Assembly (NCBI GenBank): GCA_051892195.1
Contig: JBJFFZ010000018.1
Coordinates: 1-22,575 of the forward strand
DNA from: CAKQOE01 sp051892195
GTDB taxonomy: Bacteria; Bacillota; Clostridia; Peptostreptococcales; Anaerovoracaceae
Reading direction: 5' to 3'
Length of the DNA stretch: 22,575 nt
Within the stretch, counting starts at the first letter, position 1; every line of letters starts with the position of its first letter. The notes beneath the pieces were generated by a model, which was not told the DNA's origin, ran no database searches, and was given only the letters and a program-made list of their open reading frames with translations. The position numbers and the translations under genes were made by a program. Positions 14,512-22,544 of the stretch are shown one piece after another.

Positions 14512-15542
14512 GGCGGAGCCTTGCGGGGATCCTGGCTGCCCTGCTCCTGCTGGCAGGCCTGTGCGGATGCGGGGGGCAGCCGGGGGCTGCCGGTTCTGCC
14601 CCGGGGGGCAGCGATTCGGAGGAGATTCATATTGTTGCTACGGTATTTCCGGTGTATGAGTGGCTGCGGGGGATTCTCGGAGAGGATCCCGAAGGCGTGC
14701 GTCTGACGCTGCTTTTGGATAACGGGGTGGACATGCACAGCTTTCAGCCCACCGTGGCGGATCTGGCGGAGATCTCTTCCTGTGACCTGATCGTTTATGT
14801 AGGAGGCACAGAGGACGAATGGATGGAAGATGCAGTGGCCGAGGCGAAAAACCAGAAGCTGCAGGCGGTTCGGCTGATGGACCTTCTGGGGGACCGGGTC
14901 CGGGAGGAGGAAATCGTGGAAGGCATGAAGGCAGAAGAAGAGGAGCACGGCCATGAGCACGGAGAAGAGGAACCGGAGTACGATGAGCATATCTGGCTTT
15001 CGCCGGTAAACGCCCGGCTGTGTGTGCAGGAGCTGAACCGGATTCTGGACGGACTCAATCCGGCGGAGGCTTCCCGCTATGATGCGGCGGCAGCGGCGTA
15101 TGAGCTTCAGCTTGCGGATCTGGATGAAAAATACCGAAGGGCCGTGGAGGCAGGTCAGTGCAGAACCCTTATGTTCGGAGACCGGTTTCCCTTCCGGTAT
15201 ATGACGGAGGAGTACGGACTGGATTATTATGCGGCATTTCCGGGCTGCTCCGCAGAGACAGAGGCCAGCTTTGAGACCATCGTTTTCCTTGCGGAAAAAG
15301 CGGATGCTTTGGATCTGGACGTGATTCTGACAGTAAAAGGGTCGGACGGGAGAATTGCTGAGACCATCGGCAGGACCACCGGAAAAGGAAGCCTGCAGGT
15401 TCTTGCCATGGATTCCATGGAAGCCGTAAAACAGGAGTACGCCGGCACAGGCGCAACCTATCTGAGCATCATGGAAGATAATCTGGAAGTATTGAAAACA
15501 GCAATGGAAAAGGAGGAAGGAAATGCCACTGATCACATGTAA
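14508..15542 (+). CDS. znuA: Zinc-type ABC transporter substrate-binding lipoprotein
   Basis: A 344-residue cluster A-I metal-binding lipoprotein. The signal peptide ends in lipobox LCGC with acylated Cys21. The metal site includes His77 (GVDMHSFQP) and His161 (DEHIWLSP), with a His/Glu-rich loop between (147-161, HGHEHGEEE) typical of zinc importers. The position of the usual third histidine (FHD...) reads FGDRFPFRY (G224, D225), so the ligand set differs from E. coli ZnuA. The start at 14508 overlaps the regulator stop by 4 bases (ATGA) and has GAGGAGG upstream; an earlier ATG at 14475 lies inside the regulator gene without a signal peptide. znuC starts 20 bases before its stop. Manganese as substrate is an alternative. 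Confidence 0.88.
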   Translation: MRRSLAGILAALLLLAGLCGCGGQPGAAGSAPGGSDSEEIHIVATVFPVYEWLRGILGEDPEGVRLTLLLDNGVDMHSFQPTVADLAEISSCDLIVYVGGTEDEWMEDAVAEAKNQKLQAVRLMDLLGDRVREEEIVEGMKAEEEEHGHEHGEEEPEYDEHIWLSPVNARLCVQELNRILDGLNPAEASRYDAAAAAYELQLADLDEKYRRAVEAGQCRTLMFGDRFPFRYMTEEYGLDYYAAFPGCSAETEASFETIVFLAEKADALDLDVILTVKGSDGRIAETIGRTTGKGSLQVLAMDSMEAVKQEYAGTGATYLSIMEDNLEVLKTAMEKEEGNATDHM

Positions 15543-16236
15543 GGATCTGACCCTTGGGTACGACGGCCGGGCCGTCGCAGAGCACATCAGCTTTACCGTA
15601 AACCAGGGGGATTATCTGTGCGTCATCGGAGAAAACGGCTCCGGAAAAACCACCCTCATGAAGACGCTGCTGCATCTGAACCAGCCTCTGGGGGGCGTCA
15701 TGGAGACGGGAGACGGGCTGAAGCCCGGACAGATCGGGTATCTGCCCCAGCAGACTGCAGTGCAGAGAGATTTTCCGGCCTCTGTGCGGGAGGTGGTGCT
15801 GTCCGGCTGCCAGGGACGGTGCGGCCTTCGTCCTTTCTATAACCGCAGAGAAAAAGAACTGGCTGCAGAAAATATGAAGCGGATGGAGATTTCGGACCTG
15901 AAGGACCGGTGCTACCGGGATCTTTCCGGCGGGCAGCAGCAGCGGGTGCTGCTGGCAAGAGCTCTGTGCGCGGCAGAAAAGCTCCTTCTGCTGGACGAGC
16001 CTGTATCGGGGCTTGATCCCCGGGTGACCCGGGAGATGTATCAGCTGATTGAGGAGCTGAACCGGAAGGATGGAATTTCCATAATCATGATCACCCATGA
16101 CCTGGAGGCTGCCATGCAGTACGGCACCCATATTCTTCACATGGGGCAGGAGGTGTTTTTCGCAACAGCAGAGGAATACAGAAACCGAGGTACAGGCATT
16201 CATGCATTTGCAGGAAAAGGAGGCGAGCAGGCGTAA
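15523..16236 (+). CDS. znuC: Metal ABC transporter ATP-binding protein
   Basis: A 237-residue ATPase that powers metal import. Motifs are Walker A GENGSGKTT (36-44), Q-loop LPQQ (74-77), signature LSGGQQQR (134-141), Walker B LLLLDEP (154-160) and switch His192. It overlaps the end of znuA by 20 bases, with AAAAGGAGGAAGGAA just before its ATG. Its stop overlaps the znuB start by one base (TAATG). The order regulator-A-C-B is typical of Gram-positive zinc loci. Confidence 0.92.
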   Translation: MPLITCKDLTLGYDGRAVAEHISFTVNQGDYLCVIGENGSGKTTLMKTLLHLNQPLGGVMETGDGLKPGQIGYLPQQTAVQRDFPASVREVVLSGCQGRCGLRPFYNRREKELAAENMKRMEISDLKDRCYRDLSGGQQQRVLLARALCAAEKLLLLDEPVSGLDPRVTREMYQLIEELNRKDGISIIMITHDLEAAMQYGTHILHMGQEVFFATAEEYRNRGTGIHAFAGKGGEQA

Positions 16237-17081
16237 TGGATTTTTTTGAAAAACTGGTGGTATACCTGGAATATCCTTTTGTGCGGTATGCCCTGATCGT
16301 AGGGGTTCTCATCGCACTCTGCTCCTCTCTTTTGGGAGTGACGCTGGTTCTGAAGCGGTTCTCCTTTATCGGGGACGGGCTGAGCCATGTAGCCTTCGGG
16401 GCTATTGCGGCAGCCTCCGTTCTGAACCTGACCAATGAAATGATTCTCGTCTTTCCTGTGACCATTATCTGCGCTGTGCTGCTTTTGCGCACGGGACAGA
16501 ATGCAAAGATCCGGGGGGATGCAGCCATTGCCATGATCTCTGTAGGAGCCCTGGCGGTGGGCTACCTGCTGATGAACCTGTTTTCCACCTCGGCAAATCT
16601 GTCCGGGGATGTCTGCAGCACTCTGTTCGGATCCACCTCCATTCTGACGCTGCGGAAGGGGGAGGTGTGGCTGTGCGCCGTCATGTCTCTTATCGTGGTG
16701 TCTATTTTTGTGCTGTTCTACAACAAAATCTTTGCAGTGACCTTTGACGAAAGCTTTGCCAGAGCTTCCGGCACCAATGCCGGAGGCTACAATCTGCTGA
16801 TTGCGGTGGTGATCGCTGTGATCATCGTCCTGGCCATGAACCTGGTGGGCTCCCTTCTGATCTCTGCTCTGGTGATCTTTCCGGCCCTTTCGGCCATGCG
16901 GCTTTTTCAGAATTTTCGGGCAGTGACCGTCTGCTCTGCAGTCCTTTCCGTGATCTGCGCTCTGACGGGGATGCTGGTTTCCATCTACAGCGGCACGCCG
17001 GTTGGCGCCACCATTGTGACCATTGATATTCTGATCTTTGCCCTCTGCGCTGCGGCGGGACGGGTCCTTGGCCGGGGGTAG
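16236..17081 (+). CDS. znuB: Metal ABC transporter permease
   Basis: A 281-residue ABC-3 family membrane protein that forms the import channel. It has about eight hydrophobic helices across its length, with the family blocks RYALIVGVLIALCSSLLG near the N terminus, FIGDGLSHVAFGAIA (about 47-61) and NLVGSLLISALVIFPALSA (about 205-223). It is translationally coupled to znuC by a TAATG overlap and has GGAGGCGAG upstream. No terminator is seen between its stop and the terD promoter 46 bases later, so some read-through into terD is possible. Confidence 0.92.
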   Translation: MDFFEKLVVYLEYPFVRYALIVGVLIALCSSLLGVTLVLKRFSFIGDGLSHVAFGAIAAASVLNLTNEMILVFPVTIICAVLLLRTGQNAKIRGDAAIAMISVGALAVGYLLMNLFSTSANLSGDVCSTLFGSTSILTLRKGEVWLCAVMSLIVVSIFVLFYNKIFAVTFDESFARASGTNAGGYNLLIAVVIAVIIVLAMNLVGSLLISALVIFPALSAMRLFQNFRAVTVCSAVLSVICALTGMLVSIYSGTPVGATIVTIDILIFALCAAAGRVLGRG

Positions 17082-17127
17082 AGGCAGGGTCTCAGGGTCG
17101 TATGTTTGAGGTTTGAAGTAATTGCAC

Positions 17128-17156
17128 TTGACACTAATGTGAAAAAAAATTATCCT
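17128..17156 (+). promoter_or_regulatory. Promoter of the TerD-family gene
   Basis: -35 TTGACA (17128-17133, perfect) and -10 TATCCT (17151-17156) are spaced by 17 bases, and the spacer contains an A8 tract. Confidence 0.78.
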
Positions 17157-17166
17157 TAAAGTGAGG

Positions 17167-17192
17167 TGATGCAGGCGGGGAGAGCTGCATCA
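17167..17192 (+). other. Hairpin in the TerD-gene leader
   Basis: TGATGCAG (17167-17174) pairs with CTGCATCA (17185-17192) around a 10-base loop, ending only 2 bases before the AAGGAG ribosome site. It may stabilise the mRNA or affect translation. Confidence 0.55.
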
Positions 17193-17208
17193 GGAAGGAG
17201 AATATAAT

Positions 17209-17814
17209 ATGAGTTCTGTATATGAAATATCTGCTGGTTTCACAGCGATCCCTGTGGAAGGAAGCAAAATCCATGCCGGAATCGGCTGGGATCCTGTGAA
17301 GGGAACTCTGGCAGAAAAGATTCTGAGCACTGCAGACGGTCTGTTCAACGGTGTCTCTGCAAAGACCATGGATCTGAACCTTGCAGCCATTCTGAAATCC
17401 GAAAAGGGAAATGAGCTGGTGTTTTTTGGGAAAAAGACGGACAAGGCAGAGTCTGTTCACTATAAAAAGGACAACCGTACAGGAGGCGGCGACGGAGAAG
17501 ATGAGCGCATCGACATAGATCTGGCAAAGATCCCTGCAGATGTCAGCGATATCATCCTCTTTGCACTGATCTTTGACGGCAACAAGGACAAGAAGAGCTT
17601 CGCCATGGTGGAGAACTTCTTTGTTCAGGTTACAGATACCCATCTTCACAAGGTGCTCTACCGCAATGACTCCGATGCATACGAAGAAGAGGCATCAAAG
17701 CACAGCGCCTATGTTTTTGCAAAGATTCAGAGAAACGGAGATTCATGGCTTGTGGTTCCGCAGCATCGGTTCTCTGATGAGGATACAGAGCAGGATCTCA
17801 TGGCAAATCTTTAG
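17209..17814 (+). CDS. TerD-family protein
   Basis: A 201-residue protein of the TerD/TerZ/CABP1 stress family. The acidic block GGGDGEDERIDIDLAKIP (about 92-109) is the family's characteristic calcium-binding region, followed by VSDIILFALIFDG and a run similar to FFVQVTD. Members are linked to tellurite, phage and envelope stress, but the molecular role is unclear. It is a single gene, not part of a ter operon, with its own strong promoter, leader hairpin and downstream terminator. AAGGAG lies 8 bases before the ATG. Confidence is high for the family and low for function. Confidence 0.82.
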   Translation: MSSVYEISAGFTAIPVEGSKIHAGIGWDPVKGTLAEKILSTADGLFNGVSAKTMDLNLAAILKSEKGNELVFFGKKTDKAESVHYKKDNRTGGGDGEDERIDIDLAKIPADVSDIILFALIFDGNKDKKSFAMVENFFVQVTDTHLHKVLYRNDSDAYEEEASKHSAYVFAKIQRNGDSWLVVPQHRFSDEDTEQDLMANL

Positions 17815-17827
17815 ATCACAATCACTC

Positions 17828-17858
17828 AGAGGCGGCATGGATGGTGCGGCCTCTTTTT
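17828..17858 (+). terminator. Terminator of the TerD-family gene
   Basis: AGAGGC (17828-17833) pairs with GCCTCT (17849-17854). An inner GCA/TGC extends the stem across one mismatch, and TTTTT follows. The GGDEF gene starts 26 bases later with no separate promoter seen, so read-through may feed it. Confidence 0.82.
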
Positions 17859-17883
17859 GTGCGGGGAAGGCAGGATAATACTG

Positions 17884-19452
17884 GTGAATGTGCTGATTAT
17901 TCTTCGGGCCGAGATCATCTCTCTGATTATGCTTCTGTTCCTTCTTGTAAGTTCTGTGTATTACAGGGTCTGGAACATCAGAGACAGCTTCGGCCGAATG
18001 TGGTTATTTGCTTTTATACATGAGGTCTTTGATATTATTACTGTTTATACGGTAAATCATACGGATACCGTTCCGGAACCCGTCAACTACATATGTCACA
18101 TGGTTTTCTTCGGGGCGGCGATTCTCTTTGCAGGAGAGTATCTCCTGTATATCATACGCCACTGCGAACCATCGGAGCCGTCCTTAAAAACCAGAAGGGT
18201 TATTATGGGACTGGCCTGTGCATCGGTTCTGGCGGTGCTGCTGCTTCCCATCGAATATCTGGAGGGAAGGGGAACCAACTACAGCCTGGGTCCCAGCGCC
18301 ATATTCGGGTTCGGGTGCGCGTTCCTGTTTCTTGTTGCCAGCGTTGTGATTCTGCTGGTGCGAAGGAAGCATGTGCAGCGCCATGTGTTTTACACTCTGG
18401 GGCCTCTGACCCTTCTTCTGATCTTTATGGAAGGGGTTCAGGTCATGATTCCGGAGTACCTCTTTACCGGAGCCGTCATATCTCTGGTTATGCTGGGAGT
18501 ATTTTTCTCCATGGAAAATCCCTCTGCTGTTTTCAGGCAGCAGGCAGTGATGGATCTGTTTACAGGGCTTCAGAGCCGCAACAGCTTTGAAGTGCGCTTT
18601 CAGCGGATGGAAGAGCATTACAGAACCAGGGAGCTGCCGGAGGGACATTACGGCTTTGTGTATTGCGATGTCAACGACCTGAAGTATGTCAATGATAACC
18701 TTGGACATCAGACCGGGGACGAATACCTGACGATGATTGCAGGCACTCTCATGAAAAACCTGCGGTCTGCCCAGGCCCACTACCGGATCGGGGGCGACGA
18801 GTTTCTGTCTGTTTACAAGGATACTGCGGAGGAAAAGATCTGTGCGGAAATCGAGGATTTCTACGCCGAATGCCGCAGGCTGGACCAGGAGACAGAGTAT
18901 CCCGTAAGCGCAGCAGTAGGGTATGAGATTTCCGGAAAGAAGTATGCAAGCCTCAGGGATGTTCTTGAGGCAGCCGATCACGATATGTACGACAAGAAAT
19001 GGAAGATGAAGAACGGCGCCGCCCCGAAGTCAAATGTAAACGGGGAAGAACTGGATCTCAGCGGTCTTACGGACCGGATTTTCGATGCCTACGACAAAAT
19101 CGAGGCGGATACATATATGTATCTTACAAATCTGGAAACAAATGTATCCCGCTGGTCTGCGTCTGCCGTAGAGCGTTTCGGCCTGCCGGGTCCGTATATG
19201 TACGATGTGAAACTGATCTGGGAAGAATACGTGCACCCGGATGACCGTGAACGATACAAAAAAGACATCGATGATGTATTCAGCGGAAGGAAGAGCCGTC
19301 ACGAGCTGACATACAGGGTGAAGGTAAAAGACGGTTCCTATGTAACGTGCATCTGCCACGGCACCATCCTCAAAGGGGATGAAAGGAAACCGGATCTGTT
19401 TGCAGGCTTTATGCGGTTCGAAAGCAATTCTGCCGGCAGCCCTCCGGACTGA
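17884..19452 (+). CDS. Membrane GGDEF protein with C-terminal PAS-like domain
   Basis: A 522-residue putative diguanylate cyclase that would make c-di-GMP. The N-terminal 215 residues form about six transmembrane helices, probably a sensor. The GGDEF domain (about 218-375) has intact RIGGDEF at 301-307 and metal-site DVND near 262-265. The inhibitory I-site reads RSAQ instead of RxxD, so product feedback may be lost. A PAS_3-like domain follows (about 390-515) with the LIWEEYVHPDDRERY block. The GGDEF-then-PAS order is the reverse of the common one and could be a remnant of a longer GGDEF-PAS-EAL type. GTG 17884 was chosen because AGGA lies 8 bases upstream; an earlier TTG lies in the terminator T run. 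Confidence 0.85.
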   Translation: MNVLIILRAEIISLIMLLFLLVSSVYYRVWNIRDSFGRMWLFAFIHEVFDIITVYTVNHTDTVPEPVNYICHMVFFGAAILFAGEYLLYIIRHCEPSEPSLKTRRVIMGLACASVLAVLLLPIEYLEGRGTNYSLGPSAIFGFGCAFLFLVASVVILLVRRKHVQRHVFYTLGPLTLLLIFMEGVQVMIPEYLFTGAVISLVMLGVFFSMENPSAVFRQQAVMDLFTGLQSRNSFEVRFQRMEEHYRTRELPEGHYGFVYCDVNDLKYVNDNLGHQTGDEYLTMIAGTLMKNLRSAQAHYRIGGDEFLSVYKDTAEEKICAEIEDFYAECRRLDQETEYPVSAAVGYEISGKKYASLRDVLEAADHDMYDKKWKMKNGAAPKSNVNGEELDLSGLTDRIFDAYDKIEADTYMYLTNLETNVSRWSASAVERFGLPGPYMYDVKLIWEEYVHPDDRERYKKDIDDVFSGRKSRHELTYRVKVKDGSYVTCICHGTILKGDERKPDLFAGFMRFESNSAGSPPD

Positions 19453-19505
19453 GCAGAAATGTCTGAAACATACGCCCTGAAAGGGAGCGTCATATAGATA
19501 CAGCG

Positions 19506-19543
19506 GAAGCAGTCTCCGTCGGTTGGACGGAGACTGCTTCTTT
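19506..19543 (+). terminator. Hairpin terminator between convergent genes
   Basis: GAAGCAGTCTCCGTC (19506-19520) pairs perfectly over 15 bp with 19526-19540 around a GGTTG loop. Only a short TTT follows on the plus strand, and no T run follows on the minus strand. It lies between the GGDEF gene and the convergent LysM gene. Confidence 0.65.
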
Positions 19544-19553
19544 GCTGGATGGG

Positions 19554-20459
19554 TCAGACGCGGATCCGGGTGCCCATGACGGAAAAATCCACAGGGCTGC
19601 TGCATGGATTGAGCTGCAGCAGGTCATCGGAGGTCATTCCATGTGCCCGGGCAACGGTCTGCAGGGTATCGCCGCTTTTTATCACATAGGACTGGTTTTC
19701 AGGGCACCGGCGATAGATATCTTCCGAAGGAATGCGCAGTGTGCTTCCTGCCTGGGGAACGCCGTTTTCCATAAGCCCTGCATGGGAATTTTCGCGAAGC
19801 AGGGCATGAAAACACATTCCGTACTGTGTAAGGATGGAGGTCAGCGTATCCCCGTCGGATACTGTATGGTGGGTGCCGCCTGATGAACTTCCGGCGCTGG
19901 CGCTGGTACCGGAACCGGCAGACTGCATACCCTGGTCAGGAGAAGGTGCCGGGGCTGCCGGTGCCGGTGCAGAGGCGCCCGGCTGTGTCTGTGGTGCAGA
20001 AGCCTGCGGGGCGGCTGTCTGCTGTCCGGTGCTCTGACCGGACGATGGACTCGCAGCAGTTGTCTGAGGCTGCGGAGCTGCCGCAGCTTCGGGAGCGGCT
20101 TCGGGAATATTCAGGCGGGTTCCGATCTGCATGTGGTAGGGATCCAGAGACGGATTGCACGCCATCAGCTTTGACAGGGGCACTCCGTATTTTCTTGAGA
20201 TTCCGTACAGGGTTTCACCGGCCTGAACGATGTGATAGCGCCGGTTGGAAGAACACTGGACCGAAGGGGCATCCCCCGGGGTCATGGGAATGCAGATTTT
20301 CTGACCGATGGCAAGGTTGCGGGGATCAGAGATCCCGTTCAGCTTCATAAGCCGGCGGTGATCCGTACCGTAGATGCCGGCAATGCTGTACATGGTTTCC
20401 CCCGGCGCCACTGTGTGTACTGCTGCACAGAGGGCGGGATTGATTTTTTCTTGATTCAT
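19554..20459 (-). CDS. Protein with four LysM domains
   Basis: A 301-residue protein with two LysM repeats at the N terminus (about 15-58 and 75-119), a low-complexity Ala/Pro/Gln/Ser linker (120-198), and two more LysM repeats (about 198-244 and 258-301). The repeats show the HTVAPGETMYSIA, YHIVQAGETLYGIS, HTVSDGDTLTSIL and YVIKSGDTLQTVA pattern, so it should bind peptidoglycan or chitin-like glycans. No signal peptide or catalytic domain is visible, which is odd for a wall-binding protein; forespore or coat proteins such as SafA are one precedent. ATG 20459 has GGGAGGT 9 bases upstream; a TTG 24 bases earlier was rejected. It is divergent from the DUF815 gene. Confidence 0.88.
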   Translation of the reverse strand: MNQEKINPALCAAVHTVAPGETMYSIAGIYGTDHRRLMKLNGISDPRNLAIGQKICIPMTPGDAPSVQCSSNRRYHIVQAGETLYGISRKYGVPLSKLMACNPSLDPYHMQIGTRLNIPEAAPEAAAAPQPQTTAASPSSGQSTGQQTAAPQASAPQTQPGASAPAPAAPAPSPDQGMQSAGSGTSASAGSSSGGTHHTVSDGDTLTSILTQYGMCFHALLRENSHAGLMENGVPQAGSTLRIPSEDIYRRCPENQSYVIKSGDTLQTVARAHGMTSDDLLQLNPCSSPVDFSVMGTRIRV

Positions 20460-20488
20460 AGAATAGATACCTCCCAGGAACAATATAT

Positions 20489-20516
20489 TTGCAAGGACGG
20501 TTCATTGTGATACAAT
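20489..20516 (+). promoter_or_regulatory. Promoter of the DUF815-M50 gene pair
   Basis: -35 TTGCAA (20489-20494), 16-base spacer, extended -10 TGATACAAT (TACAAT at 20511-20516). The divergent LysM gene must have a promoter in the same 90-base gap, but no good match was found on the minus strand. Confidence 0.72.
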
Positions 20517-20551
20517 ATAACAATATTTTGCATTCAGCATGGAGAAAGAAA

Positions 20552-21817
20552 ATGAACACTAACAGATTATTATTCTACGACAATATAAGAAATGACGAAA
20601 TTGTGCAGATTGCTTCAAAAATATTATGTGCAGCGGAGTCCGCTGCGGAAGGGGGCGAAGTTTCCCGGGAGGCGGAAGCGGCTTATTATGAGCTGCAGAG
20701 GAAGCTTCTTGCGGCAGTTCCTTACGGCGAGGCCAGGGGGAGCTTCTGGGAAAACTACATCTGCCGTCTGACTGCGGAAAGCGAAAACAGCTTCAGTCTT
20801 ATGTCCGAAAGAGGGGAGACGGACGAGCTGATCCTCAGCCTTGCGGCAGGGGATGCGGCGGAGCTGTGCCGGCTGATGGAAATCGACTGGAGCGGGGCAG
20901 CGTCCCTGTTTTCTCCGGACCGTCCCTGTGTGTGCAGCCTGTGTCCGCCCCTTCGGGAGGATTCCCGGGCCCAGCAGCTTCTTGACATTCTGAAGGCAGG
21001 GGAACCTGCGGAAAAAACTGCCCAGGCCCTCCGGGATTACTACAGCAGCAATTACTGCGGACTTCTGGGAAAGTACAGGGCGTTCCTCTGGAACGGATCC
21101 CTTTGCGGAGTGAAGCATCAGGATCCCATCACCTTCGATGACCTGATCGGTTACGATCAGCAGCAGCGGCAGCTCATCCGCAACACGGAAACCTTCGTAA
21201 AGGGCGGACGGGCCAACAACGTTCTGCTCTACGGCGACAAGGGAACGGGAAAGTCCTCCAGCGTCAAGGCGCTTCTGAACCGCTTCGGGGATGAAGGCCT
21301 GCGGATGATCAACGTGCCGAAATCCCGGATCTTTGATATTGGAACCATTATGGATGCTGTTGCAGGCAGAGGCTGCCGCTTTATCATCTTTATCGACGAT
21401 CTGTCCTTTGAGGCAACAGAAATCGAATATAAGCACTTTAAATCTGTCCTTGAGGGCGGCGTGGAGGTGCAGCCGGAAAACGTGCTGCTGTATGTGACCT
21501 CCAACCGCAGAAACCTTGTGAAGGAAACCTGGAAGGACCGGAATGGGGACGAAGGGGAGGTTCATGTAAATGACGGCATTCATGAGCGCCAGTCCCTGGC
21601 GGACCGGTTCGGCCTCAAGATCACCTTTACTGCCCCGGACCGGGAGCTTTATTCTGAAATCGTAAAATCCATTGCAGAAAAGGAAGGTCTTCAGGTGGAT
21701 CCCGAGCTTCTGCTGGCAGAAGCAAACAAGTGGGACATGCGCCAGACCAGCCGCTCCGGCCGCTCTGCAAGGCAGTTTGTTACTCATATGGCCGGTATGC
21801 AGCATCAGGAGGAATAG
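20552..21817 (+). CDS. DUF815 AAA+ ATPase
   Basis: A 421-residue protein. The N-terminal 190 residues are poorly conserved, with cysteines at 126, 128 and 131. The AAA+ core follows: DPITFDDLIGYD (191-202), Walker A GDKGTGKS (228-235), Walker B FIIFIDDLSF (277-286) and sensor-1-like VTSNRRN (315-321). ERQSLADRFGLKITF (345-359) is typical of DUF815. The family is widespread in Firmicutes, with no assigned function known to me. ATG 20552 has GGAG 7 bases upstream; the longer open frame from 20489 starts inside the promoter. The M50 protease gene starts 3 bases after its stop. Confidence 0.85.
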   Translation: MNTNRLLFYDNIRNDEIVQIASKILCAAESAAEGGEVSREAEAAYYELQRKLLAAVPYGEARGSFWENYICRLTAESENSFSLMSERGETDELILSLAAGDAAELCRLMEIDWSGAASLFSPDRPCVCSLCPPLREDSRAQQLLDILKAGEPAEKTAQALRDYYSSNYCGLLGKYRAFLWNGSLCGVKHQDPITFDDLIGYDQQQRQLIRNTETFVKGGRANNVLLYGDKGTGKSSSVKALLNRFGDEGLRMINVPKSRIFDIGTIMDAVAGRGCRFIIFIDDLSFEATEIEYKHFKSVLEGGVEVQPENVLLYVTSNRRNLVKETWKDRNGDEGEVHVNDGIHERQSLADRFGLKITFTAPDRELYSEIVKSIAEKEGLQVDPELLLAEANKWDMRQTSRSGRSARQFVTHMAGMQHQEE

Positions 21818-21820
21818 AGA

Positions 21821-22459
21821 TTGTTTGATTATTTAATGCAGACACTGTATATATTGCCGGGGCTGATTCTCGGATTTTCTCTCCACGAATTTGCTCACGC
21901 CTTTGTGTCCGACCGGCTGGGGGACCCTACGCCGAGAGCCCAGGGCCGGGTCACGCTGAACCCGGCAGCCCATATCGATCCCCTGGGCCTTCTCATGCTG
22001 GTGTTCTTTCATTTCGGATGGGGAAAGCCGGTGCAGGTGAACCCGAACTATTATAAACACCGCCGCCGGGGCGAGGCGGCCGTGTCCCTGGCCGGAGTCG
22101 TGATGAACTTTATCCTTGCAGCTGTGGGCATGGCAGCAGCGAGGATCGTGTGCGCACTGCCCTTTGCCATGGGGGGAGGCATGCTGTTTTCCATCATCCT
22201 TCAGGTTCTCATGGGCATGGTGCAGATCAATCTGGTGCTGATGATCTTCAACCTGATTCCCCTTCCGCCTCTGGACGGCTGGGGTGTGGTGACACAGATT
22301 TTCAATCTGGAGCGAAAGACCTGGTACTGGCGCTTCTATCAGCTGGGCCCTATGTTCCTCATGCTCCTGATCGTGTTCCGGCTCACGTCCTACATTATTA
22401 CGCCGCCGGTCATGTTCCTTCAGAACCTGCTGTATGTGCTGTTCTTTTCCATAGGATAA
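21821..22459 (+). CDS. M50 family (site-2-protease-like) membrane metalloprotease
   Basis: A 212-residue multi-pass membrane protein with zinc-site HEFAH (22-26) in the first helix and third ligand Asp152 in NLIPLPPLDG (144-153). It looks like the compact bacterial M50B group without a PDZ domain, so its substrate may be a small membrane protein or signal-peptide remnant. The start is TTG 21821, with AGGAGG 8 bases upstream. The next in-frame ATG (21836) is 23 bases from that site and would shorten the first helix. It follows the DUF815 gene by 3 bases and ends before a strong terminator. Confidence 0.87.
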   Translation: MFDYLMQTLYILPGLILGFSLHEFAHAFVSDRLGDPTPRAQGRVTLNPAAHIDPLGLLMLVFFHFGWGKPVQVNPNYYKHRRRGEAAVSLAGVVMNFILAAVGMAAARIVCALPFAMGGGMLFSIILQVLMGMVQINLVLMIFNLIPLPPLDGWGVVTQIFNLERKTWYWRFYQLGPMFLMLLIVFRLTSYIITPPVMFLQNLLYVLFFSIG

Positions 22460-22472
22460 CCATGATTGTCTG

Positions 22473-22509
22473 ACCTCTGCTGCGGGTTTTCCCGGGGCAG
22501 AGGTTTTTC
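22473..22509 (+). terminator. Terminator of the DUF815-M50 pair
   Basis: ACCTCTGC (22473-22480) pairs with GCAGAGGT (22497-22504). An inner CGGG-TTTT-CCCG lies in the loop, and a T run follows. Confidence 0.9.
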
Positions 22510-22544
22510 TGTTCTTTTCCGGAATAAAGCCCGTAAAACAAATA

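Noticed and set aside
14502..15587. 361-residue minus-strand open frame opposite znuA
   Set aside because: Antisense to a lipoprotein gene with clear motifs and operon overlaps; the translation has no family character.
17209..17814. Tellurite-resistance operon
   Set aside because: Only one TerD-family gene is present; there is no terA, terB, terC, terE or terZ in the window.
17857..17883. TTG start for the GGDEF protein
   Set aside because: It lies in the T run of the preceding terminator; GTG 17884 has a better-placed AGGA.
20624..21805. 393-residue minus-strand open frame opposite the DUF815 gene
   Set aside because: A shadow of the AAA+ ATPase gene, without start signals or motifs.
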